Positions 21,601 to 31,720 are shown, counted from the first letter of the stretch. The stretch is DNA of 64,000 nucleotides from Prorocentrum cordatum (GCA_963575745.1 CAUYUJ010018627.1:27501-91500); one strand, 5' to 3'. A program made the numbers and translations. Notes: a model not told the origin generated them from the sequence alone.

Positions 21601-21677
21601 CTCACCTTGCGAGAGCTCGGCGTCAGCGGCGGCAACGGCGAAGCGGGCCGCGCGCCCGACAGATTCGAGGGGATCAT
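18639..21677 (-). CDS. SF3-helicase-like protein, longest intact copy (right arm)
   Basis: 1,012 codons from an ATG at 21,677 that overlaps the preceding stop as ATGA. Motifs are as in the left arm but less damaged: GPGGVGLSLYT in place of a Walker A (no Lys before Ser), FTGQERP with an acidic residue, ADTIARRLPY, KRMEVN, and the arginine-rich ESIVRRIAI. The SF3 assignment rests on this motif order. N-terminal residues about 1-500 are unassigned; they include a His/Cys-poor globular region and an Ala/Gly/Asp linker. The TAA end is a nonsense codon relative to the left arm, so the family protein is probably longer. Confidence 0.7.
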   Translation of the reverse strand: MIPSNLSGARPASPLPPLTPSSRKVSDLSLPGAYLCHQSGKRVGHCTGVRVHDRYVTIWENKYKFETTSKVSAPPNMLIFKVIIADKGAHGHCLGRRLRGLRAGASRGGAPHLSQYSRDLGAVIEDSVIPETQAAEFEVPTQPGDPPTVGAEDTMAAEISEGAPRDAAMVAALAKRMRIAGAATSRETFKSMWSDVTEKSSKLANSSAADPPQFHGVVAATERLADIVNKNHEEWNDDVKRLGMAALMLHGSRQSDVSLLQHVQLLWVLLGGRELRAHSGRAYFYDHSFGHFEGFDGLMPPTVLAAAGNAMLTLEGLFRSFKAPVARKDADVLNAIDSSIKEALAQNNNDLPSAMLTFHDNCMFNKGNNLSKAGSAAPGRQSEPGGDGEDAEGALAAPAPDTSNSADSWFVLTAQTISKVSTKLQYDLLGNKLVPYFIEWCSTDMQRVPGCACADCCVLHDRSAFENVCLLSSRSPENNIYLGIPTPLLDPVLGAAMERVQRVHEQTFWSIPESFVFGQAAQALAKRGQNIDQITVYWGPGGVGLSLYTSHLHAMYGDKNHKFFDPNIFFQDEEMRKVVELLVGGCIFTGQERPSGQRSSLRQDLLKKFATADTIARRLPYSILTKMYRIIGWKRMEVNQFFTFDNVNEHNLESIVRRIAIIKIQSRFFDKLYVDKIILTDPSRYGIFARDPDAKDFMISGAAVAAGHKIQYAFEVENGPEACRDILVNYTKRGGDHGVTEKYVRIARHIKAANAAESAASAVAEGLVDPPSQDGHLPSSPIVLLNNHLVKELQRKGLNYLTYSVFRASATPPGARLKGNKEEQWESLKGSDLWIDVGSKGKAEDRLIPRVKTQRDASILCSRRPPCRDAIYPEHCDASALEAARCTSRLANEKTLAGAFNALASAIAPARGRPAKGVLERIESLDERAQKILSMTETSQRLLDRSKRSADLEVKRRKLASKQPSVEKSPTRHTGRKETVPLDSFKSYRRAVEWPSRQYVNEELSAQAMDQR

Positions 21678-22306
21678 TTTGCGCGGCCCGACGGGGGGCC
21701 GCGACTGGCAGTCCCCCGCGAACCGATCGAGCGCGCCTGCCCGCTCTCCGACGCGCCGACGACGCAAGCCCGCCCAGGCGCCTCCTGCAAACCAACGCCC
21801 AGCGCAGCGGCGACGTCCACGTATTTGCGGCCACGCGAAGCGGCGGCAGGGAAGATCTTCGCATATGCTACGGCATCCAGCGCCTTGCCGATCACGTGGC
21901 CGATGCCGTGCGCGACGCAGTTGCCCTGGCGCGAAAGCAACGCCAGCTCCGGCTGGAGGTCTGTCTTCACGAAGATGGGGGCATTCAAGCCGCGCATGTA
22001 CCAAGGCGCCTTGTCCTTCGGATCAGTCGGGCGGCGGCGAGGCTTCGACGAACGCCCGCCAGCGGGTCCTGTCTGCGCCGTCACCACGCCCGACTGCATC
22101 CAGTCAAGGACGCCCTCGTTCGTCAGGACACCCTTCGCCACCAAAGATTCCAAGACGTCAATCTCAGGCAAGTCGCTGCGAGGCCATCCGGCCGATGCTG
22201 CTTCTGCACGATAGGCGTCGTGGATTGTTTGGCCTGAAATGACGCCCGCCTCGACGAGCGCCAAAACCTCCTCGCTGCTGAGATCCAGCTGCAACGACGA
22301 CGCCAT
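21674..22306 (-). CDS. Unknown protein with related N-terminal module (right arm)
   Basis: Same 210-residue product as 3,366-3,998. In the first 195 bases I counted two substitutions. Its stop overlaps the next ATG by four bases, as in the left arm. The open frame extends upstream to 22,474, but the conserved ATG at 22,306 starts the recognisable module. Confidence 0.55.
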   Translation of the reverse strand: MASSLQLDLSSEEVLALVEAGVISGQTIHDAYRAEAASAGWPRSDLPEIDVLESLVAKGVLTNEGVLDWMQSGVVTAQTGPAGGRSSKPRRRPTDPKDKAPWYMRGLNAPIFVKTDLQPELALLSRQGNCVAHGIGHVIGKALDAVAYAKIFPAAASRGRKYVDVAAALGVGLQEAPGRACVVGASESGQARSIGSRGTASRGPPSGRAK

Positions 22307-23778
22307 TGGGATGCTGAGTAACAGCAACGAATCAGTTTGTAAGAGGGCGCCGTGCCCTCGAGTCGGAAATATGAAGGAGGGCGCAGGACCCTCGAGTCGA
22401 GATTGGAGATGAGCTCTCCTGGGCTTCGCTTTGAAAGCTGCTCGAGCAATCGGCTGCAACGTCGCTCCTATCAATCGCAGGCAGAAGCTATCGCTCTTTC
22501 AGATACATGTACTTCATTCCGAGACACGCAGAATTCAAGATGGGCGATCGGCTCCCTGGGAGCTGGGTTGACAAAGAGAAAGAGTGAGAGAGAAAGAGAG
22601 AGAGTCGAGATCGGGGATGGGCTCTCCTGGGCTTCGCTCTGACAACTGTTCAAAGCAATCGGCTGGAACGCCGCCGCGATCAATCGCAGGCAAAAGCTAT
22701 CGCACTTTCGTAGATAATTCCTCCAAGACACGCCGACATCGAGATGGGCGATCGGACACCCATGGGAGCTCGGTTGGCACAGAGAAAGAGAGAGAGAGAG
22801 AGAGAGATAGAGAGACGGACGAGTCGAGATCGGAAATGCGTTCCTCGGGCCTTCGTTCTGACATCTGCTCAATGCTATCGGCTGCAACGTCGCTCTGACC
22901 AATCGCGGGCAGAAGCTCCTGGGCTTCGCTCTGATAGCTACTCGAGAGAATTGGCTGCAACGTCGCCCTGATCGATCGCGCGCAGAAGCTATCGCTAGTT
23001 CATGAAAATATGGGCTATCGGAAAAGGCTCTTGCCCACTACCAGGTTTCTGACTATCAAAAAGCTGTAGGCGGTGGGGGGCAAAAGCTGGCGTTCCTGGG
23101 CATTGCGGGCTGGACCTCTAAATTTATTTCTGGAGTTGGCATTTCTTTCTGTGGCCGCGCAAACTCATCGCCGCGGCCAGATGTCAGGTCTGGAGAACGT
23201 TCAGTGAGGCGCACGCAGGCCGAAACGCCCTTGCCCACTGCCAGGTTGATGGCCCTCCGAAAACTGCAGTGGGCAAGAGCTCCTTGTCTGTTTTTTTTCT
23301 AAGGGGGCCGCTGCTCGAAGCAATCGACCGCAACGTTGCCCTGATCGATCGCGGTCAGAAGCCAACGCCCCTTCGTGAACATTAGCCCGTTCCAAGATGC
23401 ACAGAAAGCAAGATGAGCGATCTTCTCATGGCAGCTCAGTTAGCAGAGTGAGAGAGAGGGAGGACGATATGAAGAAACAATGAGCACATGCAAGGTAGAG
23501 AGACAGAGAGAGAGAGAGAGAGAAGCGAGAGAGATAGCGGGAAGGAGCTAATGCATATACTGATGCAACATATCAGACGAGCAAGCGCGGCGTCGTTTCT
23601 TAAGATCAGACAGCGAACAAATAAACTCTGAGAGTCTCCGAAAACAGTCGGATATATATACAAGCGGAAGCGGCGGCGCGGGGGCCAGGCGGTGGGAGGC
23701 GGGCCCAAAGCATGTTAGTAAAACAGGAAGAGTAGCATCGCCACTATCAGCAATCAAATCAAACAGATGCTCAAGCGC
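22307..23778 (-). repeat. Degenerate direct repeats with GA-rich tracts (right arm)
   Basis: Mirror of 1,901-3,365, with small length differences in the (GA)n runs (for example about 22,787-22,811 and 23,505-23,525). No gene called. Confidence 0.6.
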
Positions 23779-24000
23779 TCAGGTGCCACCCGTCGCACTG
23801 ACGTCGTCGCTCGGCGGGCGCCACTGGCTCGCGCCGGTCGGGTTGTGATAGAAGAACAGCGTGGTAAAAGTGTTGTCCAGGTAGTACGTTTCCCAGCCAT
23901 CCAATACCTGGGGGATAGATATCCAGCTGCCACTGCCGTGAGTTGGAGGGCGAACAGCCTTGCAGACCTCGACGAAGCATTTGAGATCCGCAAGGCGCAT
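23779..24000 (-). CDS. WW-domain ORF (right arm)
   Basis: Same 73-residue product as 1,679-1,900, with QWRPP in place of QWHPP after the second Trp. In frame with the upstream ORF across the shared TAG. Confidence 0.5.
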   Translation of the reverse strand: MRLADLKCFVEVCKAVRPPTHGSGSWISIPQVLDGWETYYLDNTFTTLFFYHNPTGASQWRPPSDDVSATGGT

Positions 24001-24006
24001 CGGCCC

Positions 24007-24474
24007 CTACTCTGAGCAGTGGCGACGGAACATCAGGCCCGGGAGCACGCGCGCGTGGTCGAGGCACGCGTAGTGCGCCCAGCGGGAGCCCCGCACCGAC
24101 TCGACATCAGATGAGATGACGGTGGTCGGGTGGCTGTGGTGATGGTGATGATGGTGGTGTTCTTCCACAGCAGCGCCTCGATCCATCCATGGGTCCCCTG
24201 GCCGCCGCGGCGCTGCCTTGGCCGGTGGCGGACTCGGGGGCGCGGCCGGCGGCGACGCCTTGGCCGGCGCGGCCGGCGGCGGCGCCTTGGCCGGCGCTGC
24301 AACCGTCGCCGCGGAGCCAGCATCGACGCCGGAGGTCATCCAATTGAGGTCATCTTCCTCGGCGAGCATCCCCATCTCCCCCAACCTCCACGCAGCGGAC
24401 AAGAGAGTCTGGCGCGTGACGAGGCCGGCATTGAAGAGGGCCGCCACCTCGGCGCTGCCAAGAGCGAGCGCCAT
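24007..24474 (-). CDS. N-terminal-module protein with His tract (right arm)
   Basis: Counterpart of 1,205-1,672 with the same length, linker and histidine run and a few substitutions (for example VARQT to VTRQT). Ends at the same TAG, which shows that the stop is older than the duplication or was copied with it. Confidence 0.5.
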   Translation of the reverse strand: MALALGSAEVAALFNAGLVTRQTLLSAAWRLGEMGMLAEEDDLNWMTSGVDAGSAATVAAPAKAPPPAAPAKASPPAAPPSPPPAKAAPRRPGDPWMDRGAAVEEHHHHHHHHSHPTTVISSDVESVRGSRWAHYACLDHARVLPGLMFRRHCSE

Positions 24475-24834
24475 CGCGGGCGGGCGGGCGGGAGGTGACT
24501 TATTCTGGCTTGTGTGGGCGCTGCTTGGGCGAATTGCCCGCGGCCCGCCACGCCACCCTGCCAGCTGATCTCTGACATGTTTCCCAAGCTTTGTTGCGAG
24601 TGGGTACGCGGGGGGCGCACGTTGTGTATATGTTTACATTGGAATGTAAATGCGTAAGTGTTTTTGAAACGGATGAGATAACATTTTTTGCCGTGGAACA
24701 CTTGGAGATAGCACTAGGGATGCGAAATAGAAAATGTCGGAAGCAAATCTAGCCTGGAAGGCAGCCCGGAATCTGGTCGGCGGGCAAAATGATATACCAA
24801 TCTATATGGGGTCGAGCGGGCGTGCCCTCGGGAC

Positions 24835-25167
24835 TCAGCGCGGGCGCTTCCGGCTGAGGCCGAAGCAGGGGGCCACCTGCTGCCGGCCGCTCACTTGCTG
24901 CTGGCCCACCTTCAAAACCACGGTGTGATGATTTGGTAAGGCGAGCTGGTCCAGCACGTACGCTTTGATGGTCTTCATCGTAGTCGAATATGCGGCGACG
25001 TATGTGCCGAGGAGCTGCGACAACTCGGGCGAGTGTTCAACTGTCACGTGCACGGCGAGAGTGTGCGACGGCTGGTGAAAGTTGACCAGAGTGATTGCCG
25101 CCTGAATCGGATGAAGAAGACGCACCGCTATCCACTCGAGCTCGACGTCTGCGGGCTTGTAGTACAT
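24835..25167 (-). CDS. Small unknown protein, 110 aa (right arm)
   Basis: Counterpart of 512-844, with identical length. The proline- and arginine-rich tail is conserved. No family recognised. Confidence 0.45.
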   Translation of the reverse strand: MYYKPADVELEWIAVRLLHPIQAAITLVNFHQPSHTLAVHVTVEHSPELSQLLGTYVAAYSTTMKTIKAYVLDQLALPNHHTVVLKVGQQQVSGRQQVAPCFGLSRKRPR

Positions 25168-25175
25168 GATCTGCC

Positions 25176-25781
25176 CTATGGAAGCGCCAGCACTACCCTT
25201 GCGCCGACTCTGGCCAAGCCCGTCTTGAGTTCTGGAAGCGCTAAAGCACCTCTCTGGCCAGGCCACAAAGGCGCGAACGCAACGTCTTGTTTTCTCAAGT
25301 CGGGCATGGCACAAATCGGCGCAAGTGGAATTATGGCATTTCCAGATTGCCTTCGCGGCGTTGGAAGGTCCACTTCTTCCAGCCGCACTGGAAGTTGTAT
25401 GGGATCCAGATCGCTCGCGTCCTCGGGACCGATGCAAGGAGGCTGAAACAATGATCGAAACGTCGTTCCAGTTTCCCTCCCATCGCGAATGCAATCGCAT
25501 TTGCGTTGTGGAGGTCGGTTATTTTTGTTTACGGGGCCAAAGCAAATGTTACATGTATAGTATGCGGCTTTCAAAGTTCCCGAATCCTCGCCGTTGTTCA
25601 AGCGATCTTGCTGGCGCATCCCCAACTTGCTCCACGCGGCGCTGGGGGGCAAGGTGGGAAGAGGGCCGATAACGGCGCCTCCCTCAAGGTAAGCAAATTC
25701 ATACGCCATTGCGTATGAACGTATGCAATCAAAGATTTCGAGACTCGAGCCACGTCTTTGCAGCTGTGGGCGCAATGGCAT
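25176..25781 (-). CDS. Cys-rich protein, 201 aa, intact (right arm)
   Basis: Starts at ATG 25,781, about 100 bases beyond the last base that can be matched to the left arm because the window begins there. Contains CNICFGPVNKNNRPPQRKCDCI, with four cysteines spaced as a possible zinc site, then PCIGPED and a C-terminal Leu/Pro region. The left copy is frameshifted. Role in the element unknown; it is the first gene of the convergent series. Confidence 0.5.
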   Translation of the reverse strand: MPLRPQLQRRGSSLEIFDCIRSYAMAYEFAYLEGGAVIGPLPTLPPSAAWSKLGMRQQDRLNNGEDSGTLKAAYYTCNICFGPVNKNNRPPQRKCDCIRDGRETGTTFRSLFQPPCIGPEDASDLDPIQLPVRLEEVDLPTPRRQSGNAIIPLAPICAMPDLRKQDVAFAPLWPGQRGALALPELKTGLARVGARVVLALP

Positions 25782-25940
25782 CGTAACAAAGTAACATTGA
25801 TCAATTAATCAACGCATATAAGCTACATACGAAATATATTAATAACAATCGTACTCGTTACCTTGGGTGTTCATTTTGCTCTGGAGAGAAACGGCCAAAT
25901 CTTGAACCTTTCTGCAGCAGCTATATATGCAATACATTAA

Positions 25941-26960
25941 GAGAAACATCTCTTCGTCTATGAAATGACTGAGTCGGTTTACAACTTGCTCGCCAGATCT
26001 TCAAAAACAATTTGCTTTTCGCAGGAACATATCACTGTTGTGAGTTATATTTCACGCAGAGCGGGTGCACCAGATACCGGCGCGCTATCTGGTGCAGTTC
26101 GGTTTGTTCTTTAATACAATCGTCCCTTTGTCTTTGGATTATTAAATGCATTAGTGCGACTTTTCAACAGTTTCGGTGATAGAAGTAGTACTGTGGTAAC
26201 AATAACAATATGCGTGTATCTGGCGTTTCAGCAGCGAGCGGCAAGCAGCGCGCAATACACTTGAGCTAGAAAAATTTGGACGCCAGCGAGTTCACGTGCT
26301 ATTCCCTTTTAAGAGAAACATCATTTCCTGTCTGAAATGACAGAGTCGGTTTGCAACTTGCTCGCCAGACCTTCAAAAACAATTTGCTTTTCGCACCAAC
26401 ACATCACTGTTGTGAATTATATTTCGCGCAGAGCGGGTGCACCAGATACCGGCGCGCTATCTGGTGCTGTTCGGTTTGTTCTTTAATACAATCGTCCATT
26501 TGCCTTTAGATTAATAAGTGCATTAGTACGATTTTCAACAGTTTCGGTGATAGAAATAGTACTGTGGTGACAAAAACAATATGCGTGTATCTGGCGTTTC
26601 GGAAGCGAGCGGCAAGTAGCGCGCGATACATTTGAGTTAGAACGATTTGGACGCCAGAGACTTCACGTGTTGTTTCCTTTTAAGAGAACCATCACTTCGT
26701 CTCTGAAATGACAGAGTCGGTTTACAACTTGCTCGCCAGATCTTCAAAAACTACATGTTTTTCGCAGGAACATATCACTGTTGTGAATTATATTTCACGC
26801 AGAGCGGGTGCACCAGATACCGGCGCGCTATCTGGTGCAGTTCGGTTTGTTCTTTAATACAATCGTCCCTTTGTCTTTGGATTATTAAATGCGTTAGTAC
26901 GACTTTTCAAGAGTTTCGGTGATAGAAGTAGTGCTGTGGTAACAATAACGATATGCGTGT
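25941..26960 (+). repeat. ~371-bp tandem repeat, nearly three copies
   Basis: GAGAAACATC-type starts lie at 25,941, 26,313 and 26,684 (periods 372 and 371). The third copy ends near 26,960. Each copy contains a hairpin, CACCAGATA-CCGGCGCGC-TATCTGGTG (near 26,069, 26,440 and 26,814), and the box TTCGGTTTGTTCTTTAATAC. No ORF. It sits just outside the giant inverted repeat. Confidence 0.85.
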
Positions 26961-27298
26961 CGGTACGAAAACTATGTTTCCTGATAATCGTTTGTATATT
27001 ATTAGTCTGACTGAGTTCAATCACAACTACCATTATCTAGTAGTAGTAGTACTGGTAATTGTCATTACTATTAGAACGATAATATTTATTAGTACTTCGG
27101 GATACCGCTCCTTAGTACTAGTCGTATTTAGTTGTAGTACGACTTAGTAGTAGCAGTAGTACGAGTAACGCTTAGTGGTACTACTTGATACGAATACTCA
27201 GTAGCTGTATCGGTGGTCGTAATTATAATAATGGTTCGTGGTCGTAGTACTTAGTAATAGTAGTAGTGTTGATATCAATATTACTCTGCATATACGAG

Positions 27299-27300
<2 letters not shown>

Positions 27301-27331
<31 letters not shown>

Positions 27332-27341
27332 GACTACTACG

Positions 27342-27378
<37 letters not shown>

Positions 27379-27574
27379 GTACGAGTACTACTACTAGTAC
27401 GAGTACTACTACTACTACCACTACTACTACTACTACTACTACACTACTACTACTACGACTACTACTAATACTACTACTACTACTACTAGTACTACTACTA
27501 GTACTACTACTAGTACTAGCACTAGCACTAGAGCTACTACTACTCCTACTACTACTACTACTACTAGTACTACG

Positions 27575-27605
<31 letters not shown>

Positions 27606-27662
27606 GTACTAGTGCCACTACTACTCCTACTACTACTATTACTACTACTACTACTACTACTA

Positions 27663-27720
<58 letters not shown>
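27301..27720. repeat. CTA trinucleotide microsatellite
   Basis: About 420 bases of (CTA)n with occasional G, C and A interruptions, preceded by a degenerate TAG/TAC zone from about 27,020. Long poly-Val or poly-Leu readings here are artefacts of the repeat. Confidence 0.95.
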
Positions 27721-28252
27721 GCGGCTACTAATCCGAATAAAAATCACATAGCGCTACTGTGGGCCGCAGCACTGTCGACACCACACTGCTTCCGTAGACA
27801 CGGCACCTGTGCGAACCACAACAGCTCCTGCGTACACCACAGCGCCTGCGTATACCACATTGCTTGCGCACGCCACGTCATGGGGTCCACCGCGGACAGA
27901 TTAATAGACTTGTGTACAAGCTGACAGCTGCGATTGCTCGTGCGTTCTGCAGCCGGGGAATATCGATTCTCGTCGTCAGCGTCTGCTCTCCGCCTCCTCC
28001 TCCTCGTCCTCCTCCCTCTCTCCTTCGCCTTCCTGTTCTCCTCCGTACCGCCCCGGGAGGGCAGCGGAGAACAACGGGATGGGGGAAAAAAATGAAAAGA
28101 AGGAAAGAAAAGATGGACGGCGGGGAGGAGCAATAATTATTGCGAAACGAGTGAAGAAGAAGACAAGGAAACCACGCCTCAAGAGACGCCTTGTGGGCCT
28201 CCTCTTTCTCTTCCACTTCAATGTTTTCGGGTCGGGTTGGCGTCGGTGCTGG
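27721..28252 (+). other. No gene seen
   Basis: Contains degenerate ACCACAGCNCCTGCGTA units at about 27,780-27,880 and CT/GA-skewed sequence at about 27,985-28,130. It lies downstream of the minus-strand ubiquitin-fusion gene and may hold its 3' end. Confidence 0.4.
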
Positions 28253-30243
28253 TCACATAAGAAGCGCTCGCAAGGAAACTCGGTGTGTCTGCCATGCGCG
28301 ATACCACACTCCTGGGTAATTTGTCCGGCAAAAATCCAATATACCAACAAACTTGCTGAAAATCATTTGATCGCTGTTAACAATTCTGTCAAATTCTAAG
28401 TCTCGTTCTTCATTCATCAGAATTTTAAGCAGATCAGATTGCGTCAAGCTGCCGCGAGATTCATATGGTCTTCCAGATGCAGTATACAAGTCGCTCACAC
28501 CCTTTGAGACTTCGCATAAAATAAAATATGCCTGAATAACTCCACTGATGCCGAAACGAGTGCTGATGTGTTCCGTGAGAGAGTTGAGCAAGTCGGCAAA
28601 CGCCTCCGTCTCACCAACACGAAGTACGTCTTTAGTCGCCACTGCGCCCGCGCACCAGCGCAACAATCGCCTTGGGCCTGGTCCGAGATCTCCCACAGCA
28701 AAACTTCGGCCTTAATGCGATCAGCTTCGTCACTTGACAACTTGTAATAACGTGCATGCTTAGTCATGTGATCGAAAGCGTCGAGCCATATTTCTTTGGC
28801 TCGAAAACTCTGGAATCCTGAAACAAGATTGCACATGTGCGCATCAAACGAACATGGCGATACGAACACAGACTCCGGCCATACCAAGAAATGAAGCGCC
28901 ACCTGCACAAGCTCGCCCAAGATGGCCGGCTCTCGTCTTCCAACTTTCCAAACGTTGCCCCGCTCGGCCCATCTTCCGTATGGATTGAAGACTGGTACAT
29001 ACAGTGTGTAATTGGTGGCCTTTAGAAGACGAGTCAAGTATGCGGAGAGCGACCAGAGGAAGCTGTTCATGTCGAGTTCAAAAAGTGCGTCTGGAAGGAA
29101 TGGCGTTTTGTGATTGGCCATCATGTGGCGAGCGTTCTCGCTCATCGCTGTCCGAAGAACGTACACTTGGAGAAATAATATCTGCAAGCGTGCGCGCCGT
29201 GACTCGACTGGTCGCGCTTCGCCACGCTGGCGCTCCAACTCAGACCATAGAAGAACAGTAAAATTATCGGTGTCACGTGACAAAGACATTCGCATGTGGA
29301 TCGCCCTGTTCATTCTCAGTTCAAACATATCTCCGCAAAACCGTACCCGGTTTGTCACTGTAGATACAGCTGCGCGCACGCGTTCTTCTGATCCATAATG
29401 CGCCACCATATCTTGAAACACTAAACTTCCTGGATGGAATTCTGAGGCGTGTAAATAAATACCACTCCTTGCAGCTTCAGTAATCAGATATTGTTCTTCT
29501 TCCAGAAATAAGCTCGCTCTTGTTGTACTCCGGCCCATATTGTGAAATACTATACGATGTAAGCGCACGAGTGCACCGCAACCCTGGCATCGTTTGCAAT
29601 CTGATCTCGACGAGTCCTTTTCGATTTGCCCATCTTGCTTAAACCAACAAATAGTGTCAACAACGCCAGGTGTTATAATGTTCTTAACTGTGCGTTTAGA
29701 AGACACGCCGCCCCGCAAGCGGAGAGCCAATTGCACCGCGGATTCTTTCTGAATGTTGTATGTCGACAGCAAGGGCCCGCTCTCCAGCTGCTTCCCTCCG
29801 AAAATCAATCGTTGTTGATCAGCAGGCACACCTTCAGCATCTTGTATCATGAGTTTGACGTCATCGACGACGTGGCAGTCGTGCAAGCTCAGGGCGATCG
29901 TTTGCCCCCGCGGCGTCTTCACAAAGATCTGTATGTCAGTGAAATCGCCGTCCTCGAGCAGGCCGCCGGCTTGCCTCCGCGCGCGAATCGCGCATCCAAG
30001 CCTGCAGCGGCCGTTGCCTCTCAAGCGTCGGAACCTCTGCTTGCCCACGACGTTTGCTGATTGCACGAGTTTTCCACGCGGAAAACAAATCTTCACAAGC
30101 AGGAACACGGCGATGAGGCCGACGACGCACGAGGAGAACATCACGTGGATCGCCATGAAGACAAGAAAATACCAATGGGGGCAGTTCGAGGCACTTTGCA
30201 CGACATCAGGCGGCGGGCGCGACGAATGCAGCGAGGCGGACAT
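28253..30243 (-). CDS. Ubiquitin-fusion protein with N-terminal membrane segment, frameshifted C-terminus
   Basis: ATG 30,243. Residues about 25-53 form one strong hydrophobic segment ([12 protein letters not shown] to FLLVKI). Residues 104-179 are a complete ubiquitin unit: IQIFVKT start, [13 protein letters not shown] with the K48-equivalent lysine, YNIQKES with the K63-equivalent, and the terminal LRLRGG. About 390 residues of unknown function follow, including [10 protein letters not shown]. The cleavable RLRGG lies directly before this tail, so processing by a ubiquitin protease is plausible. The main frame ends at 28,495; the homologous-looking continuation ([10 protein letters not shown] to 28,253) is in another frame, implying an indel or intron near 28,650. 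The unknown tail could be transposon-derived. Confidence 0.7.
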
Positions 30244-31720
30244 TGCTCGCGGGAAACCCGGCCGCCAGGAATGGCCGAGCCCGCAGAGCCTAAAGATGAC
30301 TCTCGAGCATAATATAATAACAACGATAATCAGTCACCGTGCCCCCTGGCACGTTGAAGCGTGCTAGAATGTCAAGTGCTGGTTTGATATGGTTTTTATA
30401 AGTCTTCTAAGGTACATCTCCTCTTCCTCTCGCAGCACTGCGATGCGCGCATCAGCCCCCCTCCCGAGGCCACAATCTCTCGACAAATACAATAGATTCG
30501 CGCCAAGATGGGGCCAAAAGGGCCCCAAGAGGCTGCCAAGACGGCCCAGGAGAGCCCCAAGAGGCGCCCCAAGAGAGCCCCGAGATACCACATTTGTAAA
30601 TCCGCAAGGGCTTCGCTCGCTGCCGCCGGCTCCTCTCTAGTAGAATGGGATACATCAGAGCTGGATTGGGATGTCTAGGCGCTGCCTTGAAGCAGCAAGG
30701 GAACGTCGTTCAAGGGTGGCTGACGATCAGCAAGCCATATGAGTCATGGGGGATATTGACCTCAGGTGCGTGAATGCGGCGCTATTTTCGAGGCCTTGGT
30801 GATCAGAGATGTTTACGTTGCCGCTCGCTCTTGGAAGCCTTGGTGTCGGGTAATGTTTACGTAACCGTTAGCTCTTGGGAGCTTTGACGTTGCGAGCTTG
30901 TGACGTTACTTTCCCTCTCAACATGATGATTTTTGGGTTCGTGCGCCCCGCGCCTCTCTCCTTCGCTGGCAGAAGCGGGCAGAGGTGCGGGGGGAGTAGT
31001 TTCTTATTGGAACTCCCCTTGGGAAGCCTACTGGGGCTCTCATAAGGCGCCCCGCGGATGTCTTGGGCCGTCTTGTCCTGGTGACTTCCGAGGTTCTAGA
31101 TCCGCCGCCCACCAAGCACGGGTGCCCGGGTGGTTGAGGTTCCGCCATCCCCGCATCTGAGGGATCAGGCGCGCGCCTCCGCCGAACCCACCGTGGGGGG
31201 TTCACCGGCGCGGGCGCTATCGATTTCGTCGTATTCCATTCCCTCTCCTCCTCCTCCTCCTCCTCCTCTTCGTTGTCCTCTTTGTCTTCCTCATTCTCGT
31301 CGTCATCACTCGTAATTTTATCATCCACGAAATCAAAAAAGCTAATCCTTCTCCTTCTTCTCCTCCCCGCTCTGTCGGGCCACGGCGGAAATGCCCCGTC
31401 AGGGGTTTTGTTGTTTGCCCCATCCTGGGCCCTCCTGGGCCACGTCGGTTTTCCTGGGACCTCTCGGGACCTGCCGGGACCTCCCAGGGTTTGTTGGAAA
31501 CTCTTGAAGCTTCTCGGGGAAGGCGGCTTTTCCGAAAGGAGTTCAAGGGAGGGCCAGCGTTCTCTCGGGGCGCCCCGGGAAGCCTCTTGGCAGGAGAGGC
31601 GCCTGAGGGGGACAGCTTGCCATCCACATTTCAGAGAACACCTGCTTTCTTGCACGCTGTCTCAGGGCCATCTTGGGAGTCCTCGGGCTGTTCTGGCTAT
31701 TTTTTTGGGGAGGGCTCCGC
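30244..31720. other. Repeat-rich intergenic region; one weak ORF
   Basis: 30,505-30,600 has degenerate CCAAGANGGCCC repeats. 30,795-30,890 has two copies of a ~50-bp unit around TGTTTACGTNNCCG. A minus-strand ORF (30,918-31,655) contains an acidic run (DDDENEEDKEDNEE) and basic stretches but no known domain. I do not call it a gene. Confidence 0.4.

Larger units (their letters stand above)
1..25682. mobile_element. Giant inverted repeat of multi-gene transposon-like units
   Basis: The sequence from 1 to about 12,740 reappears reverse-complemented at about 13,131-25,682. The outermost match seen is position 1 to 25,682, where the window itself begins, so the true left end is not visible. Gene order is identical and all genes read toward the centre. 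Over 3,366-3,560 I counted 2 differences in 195 bases. The content (helicase-like protein, zinc-finger region, DDE transposase, AT-rich subterminal repeats) suggests a large DNA transposon. Whether it is one element with very long inverted repeats, or two copies tail to tail, cannot be decided here. The arms carry independent mutations and a 126-bp indel, which argues against a simple hairpin-read artefact. Confidence 0.85.
13131..25682 (-). repeat. Right arm of giant inverted repeat
   Basis: Genes lie on the minus strand. This arm has the longest open reading frames: the helicase-like gene and the transposase are each uninterrupted. It has its own damage: TAA at 18,639-18,641, TGA at 17,609-17,611 and the 126-bp deletion at about 17,845. 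Confidence 0.9.

Noticed and set aside
25941-26960. Three-copy repeat as a CRISPR array
   Set aside because: Units are ~371 bp with no short-repeat/spacer structure.
27238-27747. Poly-Leu and poly-Val ORFs
   Set aside because: Direct translation of the CTA microsatellite.
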